Made by a program: the position numbers and the translations under genes. 6,603 nt of DNA from CAIWAH01 sp043755815 (GTDB taxonomy: Bacteria > Verrucomicrobiota > Verrucomicrobiia > Limisphaerales > UBA9464): NCBI GenBank assembly GCA_043755815.1, contig JAYUSF010000091.1:1-6603 (forward strand). The letters run 5' to 3'. The notes beneath the pieces were generated by a model. That model was given only the letters and a program-made list of their open reading frames with translations. It was not told the origin of the DNA and made no database searches. Shown here piece after piece: positions 6,174 through 6,603 of the stretch (position 1 is the stretch's first letter; the number at the start of each line of letters is the position of its first letter).

Positions 6174-6603
6174 TCACGGATTGACTGCGACAACTCGGAA
6201 TCCGAGGAGGTCGTAGCATCGCTTGGGCTCGAACCGAAGCCGGAACGCGGCCCGACACGGCCAGCCATCGTCGGCCCAACAACCGCCGCGGCGCGCGCGG
6301 GAAATCTCACCATGTTCGCTTTTCGTGGCCGCGTTTCGGGCGGCATACAGGCCGGGGTCAATCCCACCCGAAATTCGGCGGTGATACCCGTCGCGGCACC
6401 ACTCGAAAACATTGCCATGCAGATGGTGCAGACCCCAGTCATTGGCGGGATACCTGCCGACCTTGGCGGCCCGCCCCAGCGCAGGCCCCTGTTCGGCTCC
6501 GTTGTAGAGGGTGTTACGAAAGCCAAAGTTCCGAACCTTGATTTCAATGGTGATGTTGAGGATTCGGCTTTGCTGCTGGTAAAACTGCCCCGGTCGCGCC
6601 GGC
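6174..6603 (-). CDS. SUMF1 / formylglycine-generating-enzyme-like domain protein, C-terminal part (5' end outside window)
   Basis: This is the last 142 residues of a protein with the FGE-sulfatase (SUMF1) fold. The visible motifs, numbered from the window-edge residue, are YNGAEQGPALGR (33-44), KVGRYPAN (47-54) and WGLHHLHGNVFEWCRDGYH (56-74), the family hallmark. After these come RRGGCW (104-109), DDGWPCRAAFRLRFEP (111-126) and LLGFRVV (132-138), followed by TGA at 6176-6174. True formylglycine-generating enzymes carry two cysteines five apart in the segment after RGGS. Here the second one is kept (Cys116), the first is Asp111, and the Ser after GG is Cys108, so sulfatase-activating oxidase activity is unlikely. 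Most such bacterial proteins have other or unknown roles. Residues 1-30 match the family poorly: the usual sequence between LPTEAEWEYA and the NG-x-x-GP segment is not recognisable, so divergence or a frame disturbance near the edge is possible. The same strand carries a longer open frame (6044-6547) that is only an overlapping shadow. Confidence 0.8.
   Translation of the reverse strand, partial: PARPGQFYQQQSRILNITIEIKVRNFGFRNTLYNGAEQGPALGRAAKVGRYPANDWGLHHLHGNVFEWCRDGYHRRISGGIDPGLYAARNAATKSEHGEISRARRGGCWADDGWPCRAAFRLRFEPKRCYDLLGFRVVAVNP

Noticed and set aside
6044..6547. Minus-strand open frame of 167 codons at the right end
   Set aside because: It overlaps the SUMF1-like gene in a different frame, and its translation has no recognisable family features, whereas the neighbouring frame carries clear SUMF1 motifs through to a proper stop.

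Overview
The window is a GC-rich bacterial chromosome segment whose best taxonomic hint is a prepilin-like protein. Its N-terminus (FTLIELLVVIAIIAILAG followed by LLPALAKAKAKA) is the form seen in large numbers in Verrucomicrobiota, notably the Pedosphaera/Limisphaera-type lineages. The weak or absent Shine-Dalgarno sequences, the GTG starts, the beta-helix carbohydrate-active protein and the SUMF1-domain protein fit that placement. It remains an inference, because no rRNA or marker gene is present.

Layout from left to right. 1-204 holds no gene I can support. 205-936 (minus) is a type IV pilin-like / type II secretion pseudopilin-like protein of the H-X9-DG sort. 1094-2074 (minus) is a ROK-family sugar kinase, probably a glucokinase. 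2159-4102 (minus) is a secreted 647-residue protein with two tandem pectate-lyase-3/GH28-related right-handed beta-helix units. 4103-4229 is a divergent intergenic region. 4230-5540 (plus) is a MOP-superfamily (Wzx/MviN-like) polysaccharide flippase of about 12 membrane segments. 5541-5678 is a short convergent gap with a small palindrome. 5679-6047 (minus) is a MmcQ/YjbR-family protein. 6174-6603 (minus) is the C-terminal part of a SUMF1/formylglycine-generating-enzyme-like protein that runs off the right edge.

Working together: the beta-helix protein and the ROK kinase lie in the same direction 84 bases apart and could form a small carbohydrate unit (extracellular polysaccharide binding or cleavage, then cytoplasmic phosphorylation of a released sugar). 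The divergently transcribed flippase also points to polysaccharide handling, but in export. The link between these genes is inferred from position only. The pilin-like, YjbR-like and SUMF1-like genes look like ordinary unlinked neighbours.

I do not see a CRISPR array, insertion sequence, RNA gene, defence system or other clearly new system. The points most worth checking are the SUMF1-like fragment, which lacks one of the two active-site cysteines and may be frame-disturbed at the window edge, the two-unit beta-helix protein, and the start of the pilin-like gene.
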